In this document: positions 41,831 to 50,861 of the stretch, one piece after another
How positions within the stretch are numbered: the stretch's first letter is position 1
Layout of the letters: every line of letters begins with the position of its first letter
Assembly (NCBI RefSeq): GCF_014697615.1
Contig: NZ_JACJSD010000027.1
Coordinates: 1 to 64,000, forward strand
Reading direction: 5' to 3'
Length of the DNA stretch: 64,000 nt
From: Nostoc sp. FACHB-280
GTDB taxonomy: Bacteria > Cyanobacteriota > Cyanobacteriia > Cyanobacteriales > Nostocaceae
Translations under genes and position numbers: made by a program
The notes under the pieces: generated by a model
Told to the model about the DNA's origin: nothing
The model's input: only the letters and a program-made list of their open reading frames with translations
Databases searched by the model: none

Positions 41831-42874
41831 TTATTTTGTTTTGATAATAGATTTAAGTTGCGATCGCCTGTTATTGGTTGTTCGCAATTCTTGAGGAGTT
41901 GGTTCGTTAGTTTCGGCAAGTTTCAATTCTTTCAACGCCATTACATCCAACATCGAAAGACTCACTAAAGCAACAAACGGAACTGCTACTTTAATGGCAG
42001 ATACAGGCCATCTTCTTAAAGCACCCAAGAAAACTTTTAAATTAACTTCTTTGCCATTTTGTAATAGCATCCGTCTGCAAAATTGCTTAGAATAGCCACA
42101 TTCCTCTAGTTTCAAAATGACTTCGGGAATATGTTTGTATTGCATTAATAGGGCTGATTTTGGCTCTTTTTGCCAATAACTCACACCCACAATACATTCT
42201 AAATAAGTCTCTTTCGTGACAATTATCTTGCCGTGTGCAGCACAATAGCCAGCCAAATAGGCTAAAGAAATCCAATTACTTGCAGCATCCGGCCAAATTT
42301 GTAAGGCACGTTTTACAAAATCAGCGCGGTAAATACTAGCGGTGAGAAAAATAACTGCGCCTACGCTTTTAGCAAAGCAATGTTCAAATATCGCTTTACT
42401 ATCTCCGCGACCATCTTCTGAATCAGCATCAAACCAGCGATTTCCTACAATTGTGGGGGGATGAACTGGTTCATTATTAATTTTATTTCTTCCCGAAAAA
42501 TTGAGAAATAATAATCCTAAATCTTCATGTTGTTTGAGCTTCTCAATCACATAAGGAATAGCTCTATCTTGGATTGGATCATCATCTCCAATTGTCCAAA
42601 CATACTTGGTTGTTGCTGAACTTAGGCAATACATGATATTCCGCATTACGCCTAAGTTTTCAGGATTTCTATTTGACCTAAATGTGATATTACTCAGTTT
42701 TGCTTGCCATTTCTGAATCACAGCCTGAGTATGATCTGTAGAACAGTTATCAGAAACTAAAATTTCACATTCAGATTCAAAACCTTGAATTGCTTTTGTC
42801 AGCCATGATAACTGTTTATCCAGTAATTCAGCCCGATTATATGTAGGGATGGCAATGGTGAGTAATTTATTCAT
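41831..42874 (-). CDS. Glycosyltransferase family 2 (tandem paralogue D)
   Basis: 347 residues. GT-A fold: MNKLLTIAIPTYNRAELLDK, CEILVSDNCSTDHTQAVI, and metal motif WTIGDDDPIQDRA (about 92-104). The C-terminal part is helical with a hydrophobic stretch (SAIKVAVPFVALVSLSMLDV, about 298-317). It is a close paralogue of the gene just upstream: the first 50 residues are about 75% identical. The distance to the dioxygenase gene is only seven nt. Confidence 0.9.
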   Translation of the reverse strand: MNKLLTIAIPTYNRAELLDKQLSWLTKAIQGFESECEILVSDNCSTDHTQAVIQKWQAKLSNITFRSNRNPENLGVMRNIMYCLSSATTKYVWTIGDDDPIQDRAIPYVIEKLKQHEDLGLLFLNFSGRNKINNEPVHPPTIVGNRWFDADSEDGRGDSKAIFEHCFAKSVGAVIFLTASIYRADFVKRALQIWPDAASNWISLAYLAGYCAAHGKIIVTKETYLECIVGVSYWQKEPKSALLMQYKHIPEVILKLEECGYSKQFCRRMLLQNGKEVNLKVFLGALRRWPVSAIKVAVPFVALVSLSMLDVMALKELKLAETNEPTPQELRTTNNRRSQLKSIIKTK

Positions 42875-42898
42875 AAATAGAGAAATTTTTCAGGTTTA

Positions 42899-43849
42899 TT
42901 AACTAACTTTTAGTGCTTTTGCTGGTAAAAATGACTTACGTATAGATGCAATTACTAAAACTAGATATGAAATAATAATGTTGATGGCTAAACCCGGCCA
43001 TCTTCTAAAAGCTCCCAAGAAAATTATCCAGTCGCTTTTGGTAACGATATTCTGCAAAATCATTTGCAGACAAAATGTCTTAGAATAGCCAATTTCTAAA
43101 AGTTTGGCATAAACTTCTGGAATGTAAACATATCTCATCATGAATGACCATTTTGGGTCTTGCTCTAAATAACTCGCGTGCATGGTACATTCTAAATAAT
43201 TATCTTTAGTGACAATCACGCTACCATTACTTGCACAAAAGCCTGTCCAATATGCCTGAGATGCCAGATTTTTACAAGCAGATTGCCATTGTTGCAGAGC
43301 GCGTTTGACTAATGCTGTTTGATAAACTGTTGCAGTCATAAAAATTACACCGCCAAAGCTTTCTTTGAGATAACGTTGTAAAGCAGCTTTACCATTAGTC
43401 ATTGGTGCATCACTATCACTGTTAAACCAGCGTTGTACAGTGATTTCATTAGTTAACTTATCCCTGCCATAGCAATTCAAAAAAATCAGTGCTGTCTCAG
43501 GATTTTGCTTGATAGTTTTTAACAAAAAAGTCAAAGCATTATCTTGAATCGGGTCATCATCGCCAACTGTCCAAACATATCTACCACTGGCAGCTTGAAT
43601 ACAAGCAGCGATGTTAGGCATTAAACCTATATTCTCTTGATTTCTATAATATTTAAATGTAGTTTCACTAAAGATTGGTTGCCATTTTTTAATGATTTCT
43701 TGAGTGTTATCTTTGGAACAATTATCAGAAATAATAATTTCACACTCAGATTCAAATCCTGGTAGAGATTTTGCTAACCAAGATAGTTGTTGCTCTAAAA
43801 GTGCAGCACGATTATAAGTAGGAATAGCAATGGTGAGTAATTTATTCAT
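42899..43849 (-). CDS. Glycosyltransferase family 2 (tandem paralogue C)
   Basis: 316 residues from ATG 43849 (MNKLLTIAIPTYNRAALLEQ); a longer frame to 43927 would add 26 unconserved residues that include the palindrome at 43910. Motifs CEIIISDNCSKDNTQEII and WTVGDDDPIQDNA. A C-terminal hydrophobic stretch (INIIISYLVLVIASI) matches that of paralogue D, 24 bp downstream. The pair is a local duplication. The function is sugar addition with unknown specificity. Confidence 0.9.
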   Translation of the reverse strand: MNKLLTIAIPTYNRAALLEQQLSWLAKSLPGFESECEIIISDNCSKDNTQEIIKKWQPIFSETTFKYYRNQENIGLMPNIAACIQAASGRYVWTVGDDDPIQDNALTFLLKTIKQNPETALIFLNCYGRDKLTNEITVQRWFNSDSDAPMTNGKAALQRYLKESFGGVIFMTATVYQTALVKRALQQWQSACKNLASQAYWTGFCASNGSVIVTKDNYLECTMHASYLEQDPKWSFMMRYVYIPEVYAKLLEIGYSKTFCLQMILQNIVTKSDWIIFLGAFRRWPGLAINIIISYLVLVIASIRKSFLPAKALKVS

Positions 43850-43909
43850 TTTTTTGCTAAGATATATTACAAGATGAGATTTAGTATTGTTAATATTGAC
43901 TGAATTTCC

Positions 43910-43942
43910 ATATCCCCGACTTCTCAAAGAAGTCGGGGATAT
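43910..43942. repeat. 33-bp palindromic repeat, copy 3
   Basis: ATATCCCCGACTTCT and its complement around a CAA-type loop. Same family as 20198 and 36581, with changed outermost bases that still pair. Confidence 0.8.
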
Positions 43943-43969
43943 AACTTGGTTAATAGTTAATACTGGAAC

Positions 43970-44998
43970 TTACTTTTTAGTCCAGAAGAAATCTTTGTCA
44001 ATTTGTTCGGTGCGGATGAGATACTCTAGCTGTTTTAAGCGAGTAAACCCTCTAAATAAGAAGGTGTCTTCAGTCATATCAATTTGACTGAATAAGTTAA
44101 ATAGTTGTTGTGCGCCTAATTGAGCATTCCAATCACATTTAAAACCAGGGAGAATGCTGTTAATTTTCTCGAAGGATACGCGATAACTGCGGTTATCTGC
44201 GCCATTTTGACCAAAGCTTAATTTACAACCAGGGAAAGCATCAGCAATAATTTCGGCAATTTCTTTGACTCGATAGTTATTACTGGTATCACCAACGTTA
44301 AAGATTTGGTTATGTACAAGGTCGCGTGGTGCTTCTAAGGCACAGATAATGGCTTTACAAATATCTAATGCGTGGACTAATGGCCGCCAAGGTGTACCAT
44401 CGCTGGTCATTTTAATTTCTTTACTTGTCCAAGCTAAACCAGCGAGGTTGTTTAATACGATGTCAAACCGCATTCTAGGAGAAGCACCAAAAGCTGTGGC
44501 ATTCCGCATGAATGTTGGGGAAAAATCATCATCTGCCAGGGGTCTAACATCTCGTTCAACAAGGGTTTTACATTCTGCATAAGCAGTTTGGGGATTGATG
44601 GGAGATTCTTCTGTGACATCGCCTTCTGTAGCTACACCATAAACACTACACGAAGACATATAGACGAAGCGTCGCACACCCATTGTTTTAGCTAAATTAG
44701 CAAGGCGTACAGAACCTAAATGATTGATTTCGTAGGTAATATTGGGTGCTAGTTGTCCGGTGGGGTCGTTGGAAAGTTCCGCCATGTGAACGATCGCGTC
44801 TACACCTTCTAAATCTTCTGGGGTAATGTGGCGGATATCTTTGTTGAGGGTTTTAGCGGTAATTTCTGTACCGTTGTACAGCCAACCAACTTTATAAAAG
44901 CCTGTGTCAACACCGATGACTTCATGGCCACGTTCAATTAACAGAGGAGGCAATAAAGAACCTAGATAGCCTTCTGTTCCGGTTACTAATATTTTCAT
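43970..44998 (-). CDS. NAD-dependent epimerase/dehydratase
   Basis: 342 residues, an extended short-chain dehydrogenase. NAD-binding motif GTEGYLGS (7-14), active-site Ser in MSSCSVYG and the Tyr-Lys pair in TAYAECK (about 140). Downstream PTFMRNATAFGASPRMRFDI and GTPWRPLVHALDICKAI are typical of sugar-nucleotide epimerases and 4,6-dehydratases. It works on a nucleotide sugar in the cytoplasm; with a cytidylyltransferase two genes upstream, a CDP-hexose is plausible. The next downstream gene on the same strand is GT2 paralogue C. Confidence 0.9.
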   Translation of the reverse strand: MKILVTGTEGYLGSLLPPLLIERGHEVIGVDTGFYKVGWLYNGTEITAKTLNKDIRHITPEDLEGVDAIVHMAELSNDPTGQLAPNITYEINHLGSVRLANLAKTMGVRRFVYMSSCSVYGVATEGDVTEESPINPQTAYAECKTLVERDVRPLADDDFSPTFMRNATAFGASPRMRFDIVLNNLAGLAWTSKEIKMTSDGTPWRPLVHALDICKAIICALEAPRDLVHNQIFNVGDTSNNYRVKEIAEIIADAFPGCKLSFGQNGADNRSYRVSFEKINSILPGFKCDWNAQLGAQQLFNLFSQIDMTEDTFLFRGFTRLKQLEYLIRTEQIDKDFFWTKK

Positions 44999-45047
44999 TT
45001 GTGGAAATTCCTTTAAAAGTTTTGAGGTAAAAATTCAGGAGTCAGAA

Positions 45048-45127
45048 AATGTTTTAAAAGCCCTCTATTTGCTAGTAAGACATTTGAGTTCCCCCTAAAT
45101 CCCCCTTTTTAAGGGGGACTTTGACGC
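45048..45127. repeat. Half copy of the CCCCCT hairpin repeat
   Basis: Shares TTTTAAAAG...GTAA-A-ACATTT and CCCCCTAAATCCCCCTTTTT with 36709-36780. It lacks the right arm of that element. Confidence 0.6.
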
Positions 45128-45174
45128 ATTTTTCGGGACTGTCGTATATTTACAGCACTCCCAACTCCCAATAC

Positions 45175-46401
45175 TTATGCAACAATTACAGTTTCAAGAT
45201 GGGACTGTTGAGGAACTTGAGAAGCGATCGCTTTGCCAATTTCTAAAGAAGATGTGGCTGCGGGTGAAGGTGCATTGCAGACATTAATTGAATTTTGACC
45301 AGGAATGATCAAAAAGTCGTCTACTAGTTTGCCGTCATCCATTAAAGCTTGGGCGCGAACTCCCGCATGGGTGGGGACTAAATCTTCGGCTTGAACTTCG
45401 GGAATCAGTTTTTGCAAACTTCTGACAAATGCTGCTTTGCTAAAGGAACGAATGATTTCTTGAATACCTTCGTCAGCGTGTTTAGCTGCAAGCTTCCAGA
45501 AACCGGGGTAAGTCATGACTTCTGCAAAATCCCGCAAGTCGAAGTCGGTTTTTTTGTAACCTTCGCGCTTGAGGCTGAGAACGGCGTTAGGGCCAGCATG
45601 AACTGTACCATCAATCATTTTGGTAAAGTGAACGCCTAGGAAGGGAAAATCAGGGTTGGGAACTGGGTAAATTAGGGTTTTTACCAGATACCGTTTTTCT
45701 GGGGTGAGTTCGTAATATTCGCCCCGGAAAGGTACGATTTTCGCTTTGGGTTCGACTCCACCTAACTTAGCAATGCGATCGCTATGCAATCCGGCACAAT
45801 TGATGATAAATTTCGTTTCAAAGTTGCCTTGATTGGTTTCTAGTACTTGATTTTTCCCACTCGCAGAGATTTTCAATACTTTGGTATTGAGGCGTAAATC
45901 TCCACCTTGATTTTGAATTAATTGGGCGTATTTTAAACAAACTTGCTTGTAATTAACAATACCAGTCGAAAATACTCGAATGCCCGCCACACAGCTCACA
46001 TGAGGTTCAATTTCTCTAACCTCTTCTGGACTGATTTTTTGGACTTTTAAATTATTTTCTAAACCACGTTGATAGAGATTTTCTAACCGTGGTAGTTCTT
46101 GTTCATCGGTAGCAACAATAACTTTACCGCAGATTTCATGGTCAATTCCATGCTCTTGGCAGAATTCCACCATCGAGCGACTACCATCACGGCAAAATTT
46201 AGCTTTAAAACTCCCTGGTTTGTAGTAAATGCCAGAGTGAATTACCCCACTATTATTGCCGGTTTGGTGAAATGCCCAGTTGCTTTCTTTTTCTAATACT
46301 AAAATGCGTGCTTGTGGATAACGTTTACCCAAGGCCATCGCTGTTGATAAGCCTACTATGCCACCGCCGACAATCGCAAAATCGTACATATTATTTGTCA
46401 T
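45175..46401 (-). CDS. lhgO: L-2-hydroxyglutarate oxidase-like FAD enzyme
   Basis: 408 residues. FAD motif FAIVGGGIVGLSTAMALG (about 7-24), then GNNSGVIHSGIYY, PFRGEYYELTP, YPVPNPDFPFLGVHFTKMI and the C-terminal GVRAQALM, which together mark the LhgO branch of the DAO family. LhgO oxidises L-2-hydroxyglutarate to 2-oxoglutarate at the membrane or in the cytoplasm. A place in a polysaccharide cluster is unexpected: it may repair a by-product or act on another hydroxy acid. It lies between rfbF (82 bp) and the epimerase (176 bp). Confidence 0.88.
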   Translation of the reverse strand: MTNNMYDFAIVGGGIVGLSTAMALGKRYPQARILVLEKESNWAFHQTGNNSGVIHSGIYYKPGSFKAKFCRDGSRSMVEFCQEHGIDHEICGKVIVATDEQELPRLENLYQRGLENNLKVQKISPEEVREIEPHVSCVAGIRVFSTGIVNYKQVCLKYAQLIQNQGGDLRLNTKVLKISASGKNQVLETNQGNFETKFIINCAGLHSDRIAKLGGVEPKAKIVPFRGEYYELTPEKRYLVKTLIYPVPNPDFPFLGVHFTKMIDGTVHAGPNAVLSLKREGYKKTDFDLRDFAEVMTYPGFWKLAAKHADEGIQEIIRSFSKAAFVRSLQKLIPEVQAEDLVPTHAGVRAQALMDDGKLVDDFLIIPGQNSINVCNAPSPAATSSLEIGKAIASQVPQQSHLETVIVA

Positions 46402-46483
46402 TAGTCATTTGTCATTTGTGAAAAAGCTGAAGTAGAAGCTTGAGCATGAAATTTTATACTTTACACTTCATACTTCATACTTC

Positions 46484-47257
46484 TTACCATACTTGCCAAG
46501 GAGCTTTACCACTCTGCCATAGTTCTTCGAGATGATTTTTATCGCGTAAGGTATCCATTGGCTGCCAAAAACCATTGTGTTTAAAAGCAGATAACTGTTC
46601 CATATCAGCTAACTTTTCTAATGGTTCTTTCTCCCAAACGGTGCTGTCATCCGCAATTAAATCAATAACATCTGGTTCGAGAATAAAATAGCCACCATTT
46701 ACCCAAGCGCCTTCACCGTCGCGTTTTTCACGGAAGCTGGTAATTTTGGTTTGCTCTTGTTCTAAAGAAATAGCGCCAAAACGTCCGGCTGGTTGTACTG
46801 CTGTGAGTGTCGCTAATGTTTTTTGTTGTTTATGAAATTTAATTAGCTCAGTGATATTTATATCACTTACACCATCACCATAAGTAAAGCAAAAAGTGTC
46901 ATTTCCGACATGTTCAGCAACTCGTTTTAAGCGTCCACCAGTCATAGTACTGTCGCCAGTATTGACTAATGTCACACGCCAAGGTTCTGCATAACCAGAA
47001 TGTACATTCATTTGGTTAAAACGCATATCAAAAGTTACATCTGACATGTGTAAGAAGTAATTAGCAAAATACTCTTTAATCACGTAACCTTTGTAACCAC
47101 AACAAATAATAAAATCATTAATGCCGTGGGCTGAATAAGTTTTCATGATGTGCCAAAGAATTGGTTTACCACCAATTTCCACCATTGGCTTTGGTCTGAT
47201 ACTGGTTTCTTCACTGAGGCGTGTACCAAGTCCACCAGCCAAAATCACCGCTTTCAT
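46484..47257 (-). CDS. rfbF: Glucose-1-phosphate cytidylyltransferase
   Basis: 257 residues with the nucleotidyltransferase signature AGGLGTRLSEETSIRPKPM at the N-terminus, then GKPILWHIMKTYSAHGINDF, FTYGDGVSDINI (metal site) and VNGGYFILEPDVIDLI. It makes CDP-glucose from CTP and glucose 1-phosphate. It is the first gene of the minus-strand island. A comparable enzyme begins the Anabaena heterocyst polysaccharide cluster as I recall it. A CDP-glucose 4,6-dehydratase clearly of the RfbG type was not seen; the epimerase at 43970 may fill that step. Confidence 0.95.
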   Translation of the reverse strand: MKAVILAGGLGTRLSEETSIRPKPMVEIGGKPILWHIMKTYSAHGINDFIICCGYKGYVIKEYFANYFLHMSDVTFDMRFNQMNVHSGYAEPWRVTLVNTGDSTMTGGRLKRVAEHVGNDTFCFTYGDGVSDINITELIKFHKQQKTLATLTAVQPAGRFGAISLEQEQTKITSFREKRDGEGAWVNGGYFILEPDVIDLIADDSTVWEKEPLEKLADMEQLSAFKHNGFWQPMDTLRDKNHLEELWQSGKAPWQVW

Positions 47258-47790
47258 GCAATTACCTCGGAGATTCGTAGGGAATTATTATGTAATTAGA
47301 ATTCAGGAGTCAAAATATTAGATTTAGAGGCTTTTAATGAGTGTAGGATTCATATACTCATTAATTCTGGATTCTGGATTTTGACTTCTAGATTCTTTAA
47401 TCTGAGTTTCTGGAGATGAAGAGGATGCACTTGGTTGGAGAGAATTTGTCTTTGCTCTGTTTTTCTCCGTACATAATCTAACTAGAATTTTTGCTACTTG
47501 TATGAAGGAAAAGTAAATTAAAATCTTGAATGTGTAAAAGGTTGATGAATAGTTTTTACACGGAAAATTTGTTCACTGAAATTAATATAAATGTTACCGC
47601 GTAAATTATTTAGATTGTATTTTTCTAACTCAGATATGACTGGCTTTTGTGGGCATTGCAGAGAATATTTTCTAGTAACAATTAGTGTCAATGTTTACAT
47701 AAATTCAGATACCCGACTTCTTCAAGAAGCCGGGTATCTAATTGTTCCATATTGAAGCAGAATTATTGACAAATAACCAATGAATTTACC
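47258..47790. other. Probable promoter region of the polysaccharide island
   Basis: 533 bp with no gene. It contains CAGGAGTC and ATTCTGGATTCTGGATTTTG dispersed repeats, the palindrome at 47706 and a loose NtcA-like match GTACATAATCTAAC (47469-47482, GT-N10-AC only), 212 bp before rfbF. Transcription of the island should start here. Confidence 0.5.
47706..47738. repeat. 33-bp palindromic repeat, copy 4
   Basis: AGATACCCGACTTCTT with AAGAAGCCGGGTATCT. Compared with copies 1-2 one stem pair changed on both sides (C-G to A-T), keeping the pairing, and one mismatch is present. It lies 53 nt after the kinase-TPR stop codon and may help to end that transcript. Confidence 0.8.
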
Positions 47791-49971
47791 CTAATTTGTT
47801 CCTACAGTTCCCCAAGCACTAGAACTTTGCAGTAAAGCATTACATTGGCTTTCAATGATCACACACATACTGCTGAGTGCTTGTTGATAATTTTCGGTAT
47901 CTTCTTGTTCTAGGGCGAGTTTAGCGGCCACTTGTAAGTCTTCGACGGCGGCGTGGCTATTTTTTTCTGCTTCTTTACCACCATATTGGGCGACTTCATA
48001 GCGCACCATACCGCGTTTTAGATAAGCTTTTGCCAGTTTTTCGTTAAGTTTTAATGCTTGGTCAAAGTCAGCGATCGCTTTTTGGTATTGTTGGGCGTAT
48101 TCGGTGCTGTATTGCGCCATTTGGTAATATACCGAACCGCGCTGAAAATAAGCTTCGGCTTTGGAGGCGTTGAGTTTAATCGCTTCGGAAAAATCGCCTA
48201 TGGCTTGCTGGAACTCTTTGAGCGATTCACCACTATACTTGGCGATTTGCGCTCGCACAATACCCCTACGGATATATGCTTCGGCTTCTTTGACGTTGAG
48301 GCGGATGGCATTGTTAAAATCTGCGATCGCTAAATGATATTCTCGATCTGGATCGTTGCTATACTCAGCCAGCATATAGCGAGCGTTACCACGATTCACC
48401 AAAGCTTTCACTTCCTGGGGATTGATTTCCAAGGCTTTTGTATAGTCAGCTAATGCTCCTTCGTAGTCTTTAAGATTGTAACGAGCATTACCTCGGTTAA
48501 TAAAAGATTTGGCGTATTTTGGTTCTTCTTGAATGGCTTTGGTAAAACTTTCCACTGCTTGCTTATAGTCGCGCACTTGGTAAGCAGCATGACCTTGTTT
48601 GTAATAATCAGCAAAATTTAGCATCGGCCGACTCGGTGCCGTATGTGCCATCAAGGTTTGCTGAGTATAAGCATTTTGCGACACAAACGGACGGGTAAAT
48701 TTCACCATCACATCCAAATAACCCAACATCCCTAAACCCAGACAACCTAAAACAATCGGGTAAATTTTCGATACCTTGCGCTGTTGATAAGGAAAATAAT
48801 TTGGCTGATTATTCGGTCGCCAGGAATTACCCTTAGCAAAGGACATAACTGGCTGTGGTAAACGATGAGGCTGATTGTAGCGTCTGGTGGGGATAGTGGC
48901 AGGTCTGAGATGTTCTCGATTTTCAATTGCCCGTTGTGAGGGAAAAGGATCTCGTCCGCCTAAACGCAAAGTCCGCTCACACCAAGGACAGCTATGCAAA
49001 TGATTACTGTAGCGATGCTGAGGATTAGTAGTGCAGGTAATTAAAGCATCTTCAGCTTCCGTCAGAGCCGATAACCAAGCTTGAGCATGGGGACGTAACT
49101 GCGGGTTGTTGTGGCCAGTTTCAAAACACTGGATAAACAATTCCTGCAAACTTGGATGCAGCATTTCCCAAGGCGGGGCAATGGGAGTTGGCAGGTAAGG
49201 AACTTGGCGGTTTTGGCTGTAGGTGAAGTGTCCAGCAGCAATGCGGGCTTCGTAAGCTGGCGGTTCGGCAGTACCTTGAAAAATCCCGGAAAAAGGATGT
49301 GTACCTTCCATTAATAATTGGAAGATCAGTACTGCCAAACCAAATGAGTCATGATCAACTGTGCGATCGTGTTGGGCGAAGACTTTGTTTTGTAGTTCTG
49401 GTGGAGTAAACTCTGGTTTACCCACTGCACAGCGGTAGACAAGATTGTGATTTAAATCTGGCACTTGGAAAGAGTCAGTATCGACCAAACTCACCAGTGC
49501 TGTATCACTGACTAAGATGTTGGACTCGTTGACATCACCCACGCAATAACCACTACTGTGCAGGGCTGCAAAAGCCGCCGCTAAATTCCGCGCTGTTCGC
49601 ACTAAATATTGATAGTTGAATAACGGGCAGTGTTGGCGACGGGTTCTGGGGTTGTAAAAGTCAATAATTGGCCGCATCCCGCGAATCCGCGGCATGATAA
49701 AACCAATAACAGTTTTACTCCCATCTGCTGTTTTGATTAACTCTTGTGGCCAAGCAATGGAAATATGCCCCAAATTAGCTGTCGGGTTTTCCGGTGGGTT
49801 AGCCAGCATCGCTTGCAGTTTTTTAGCGTGATTGGCTGTGGGTTTGTGATAAACCTTCGCCACTAAATCGCCATCAGATGGCACTGCATAAACACAGGCT
49901 TCACCACCTCGTCCTAAGCTAACGCTGAGGTTGATAATTTCTGGCTGGGGAAGACAACGTAGTACCTTCAT
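47791..49971 (-). CDS. Protein kinase-like domain with zinc motif, membrane helix and TPR repeats
   Basis: 726 residues. Kinase-like domain (about 1-300): SLGRGGEACVYAV (glycine loop), DLVAKVYHK (Lys), YCVGDVNESNILV (catalytic loop with Asp but no HRD) and SLVDTDSFQV in place of DFG. A possible zinc site follows (C313 to SCPWC, about 331-334). A membrane helix (IYPIVLGCLGLGMLGYL, about 400-418) leads to at least five TPR units (AVESFTKAIQEEPKYAKSFI, ALADYTKALEINPQEVKALV and longer ones). It is the last gene of the vWA-PP2C-kinase operon, 57 bp after the phosphatase. This kinase type is the partner in TerY-P triads. Confidence 0.85.
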   Translation of the reverse strand: MKVLRCLPQPEIINLSVSLGRGGEACVYAVPSDGDLVAKVYHKPTANHAKKLQAMLANPPENPTANLGHISIAWPQELIKTADGSKTVIGFIMPRIRGMRPIIDFYNPRTRRQHCPLFNYQYLVRTARNLAAAFAALHSSGYCVGDVNESNILVSDTALVSLVDTDSFQVPDLNHNLVYRCAVGKPEFTPPELQNKVFAQHDRTVDHDSFGLAVLIFQLLMEGTHPFSGIFQGTAEPPAYEARIAAGHFTYSQNRQVPYLPTPIAPPWEMLHPSLQELFIQCFETGHNNPQLRPHAQAWLSALTEAEDALITCTTNPQHRYSNHLHSCPWCERTLRLGGRDPFPSQRAIENREHLRPATIPTRRYNQPHRLPQPVMSFAKGNSWRPNNQPNYFPYQQRKVSKIYPIVLGCLGLGMLGYLDVMVKFTRPFVSQNAYTQQTLMAHTAPSRPMLNFADYYKQGHAAYQVRDYKQAVESFTKAIQEEPKYAKSFINRGNARYNLKDYEGALADYTKALEINPQEVKALVNRGNARYMLAEYSNDPDREYHLAIADFNNAIRLNVKEAEAYIRRGIVRAQIAKYSGESLKEFQQAIGDFSEAIKLNASKAEAYFQRGSVYYQMAQYSTEYAQQYQKAIADFDQALKLNEKLAKAYLKRGMVRYEVAQYGGKEAEKNSHAAVEDLQVAAKLALEQEDTENYQQALSSMCVIIESQCNALLQSSSAWGTVGTN

Positions 49972-50028
49972 GTTTAAGTCACTGTTAACGGGGGTTAGAT
50001 AAAAAGACCGAACTTGCAGAATCCTTGT

Positions 50029-50811
50029 TTATGAGCGGTTGAAGGCAGCAATAATTAGTGTTAAATCATCGTCGGTACGTTGTGTTATCCGCTCAGAACC
50101 TAAAAACCTCACGAGTTGCTCTTTCGCTAATGTTTTGTCCTCGGCGTTTTCGATAAAGTCAAACAAAGGAAAAAAGAAGGGTTTGTGAGGTTCGCCAACA
50201 ACCATGTTTAAAGCCAGCATTTGTAGTCCATCGGTGAGGATACCAACGTTGACTATTTCTTCACGCCATAATCTCATTTGAGCTGTGTCTATAGCATCTA
50301 AGGAAGTCAAGAACGTCGTTTCGTTGATATATTCTCCGTTATTGGGTATGGTTAGCGCAATTAAATTTCCTTGACGATTTTTTGCGACTGCCATCCCGTC
50401 ACCGATTTGGGCGGCTGCTACCATTTCTGGTGTAGCGATGGTAATTATTAAGGTAGTTGCTAAATCTTGGGGCTGCTGACTACAAGCTGCGGCTTCTGCT
50501 TCTACGGCTTTTTTAGCAGCCAGCAAGGCATCACTCAACAAAGATTGCACTCCCAAATCATCAGCTAAAACAGCGCGAGAGACTTCTTTGTGCGATAAAT
50601 GTTCTACAGCTGCTTCTGTCGCCACCATTGCGCCAATTTTCCCCTGACTGGCAGAACCTGCGCCATCTGCTGCTGCGGCTACTAATATATTGTCTGGCAA
50701 TAGCTGCCAGTTGTGAGCATCCTGACACAGCTGCTTATTTCTGATGTGGCTGGTACCACATACAGATGCGGCGACTACCCGCCAATGAGAAATCTGTTTT
50801 GATGTGTTCAT
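50029..50811 (-). CDS. PP2C-family protein phosphatase
   Basis: About 260 residues from ATG 50811; a GTG at 50853 would add 14. Metal-binding motifs of PP2C are AAAADGAGSASQGKIGA, TTLIITIATPEM with AAQIGDGMAVA, GILTDGLQMLAL and the last Asp pair in RTDDDLTLIIA. It removes phosphate from Ser or Thr; the likely target is the kinase or vWA product encoded beside it (inference). It lies between the vWA gene (about 50 bp) and the kinase gene (57 bp) on the same strand. Confidence 0.9.
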   Translation of the reverse strand: MNTSKQISHWRVVAASVCGTSHIRNKQLCQDAHNWQLLPDNILVAAAADGAGSASQGKIGAMVATEAAVEHLSHKEVSRAVLADDLGVQSLLSDALLAAKKAVEAEAAACSQQPQDLATTLIITIATPEMVAAAQIGDGMAVAKNRQGNLIALTIPNNGEYINETTFLTSLDAIDTAQMRLWREEIVNVGILTDGLQMLALNMVVGEPHKPFFFPLFDFIENAEDKTLAKEQLVRFLGSERITQRTDDDLTLIIAAFNRS

Positions 50812-50861
50812 AGATTCTGTGTCTGGGCTAGCTGTGTAAGTATGAAACCGCACAAGGGCGA

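Noticed and set aside
41824-41919. N-terminal extension of dioxygenase paralogue 1
   Set aside because: The extra 32 residues overlap the preceding glycosyltransferase gene and are absent from the two paralogues; ATG 41823 aligns with their starts.
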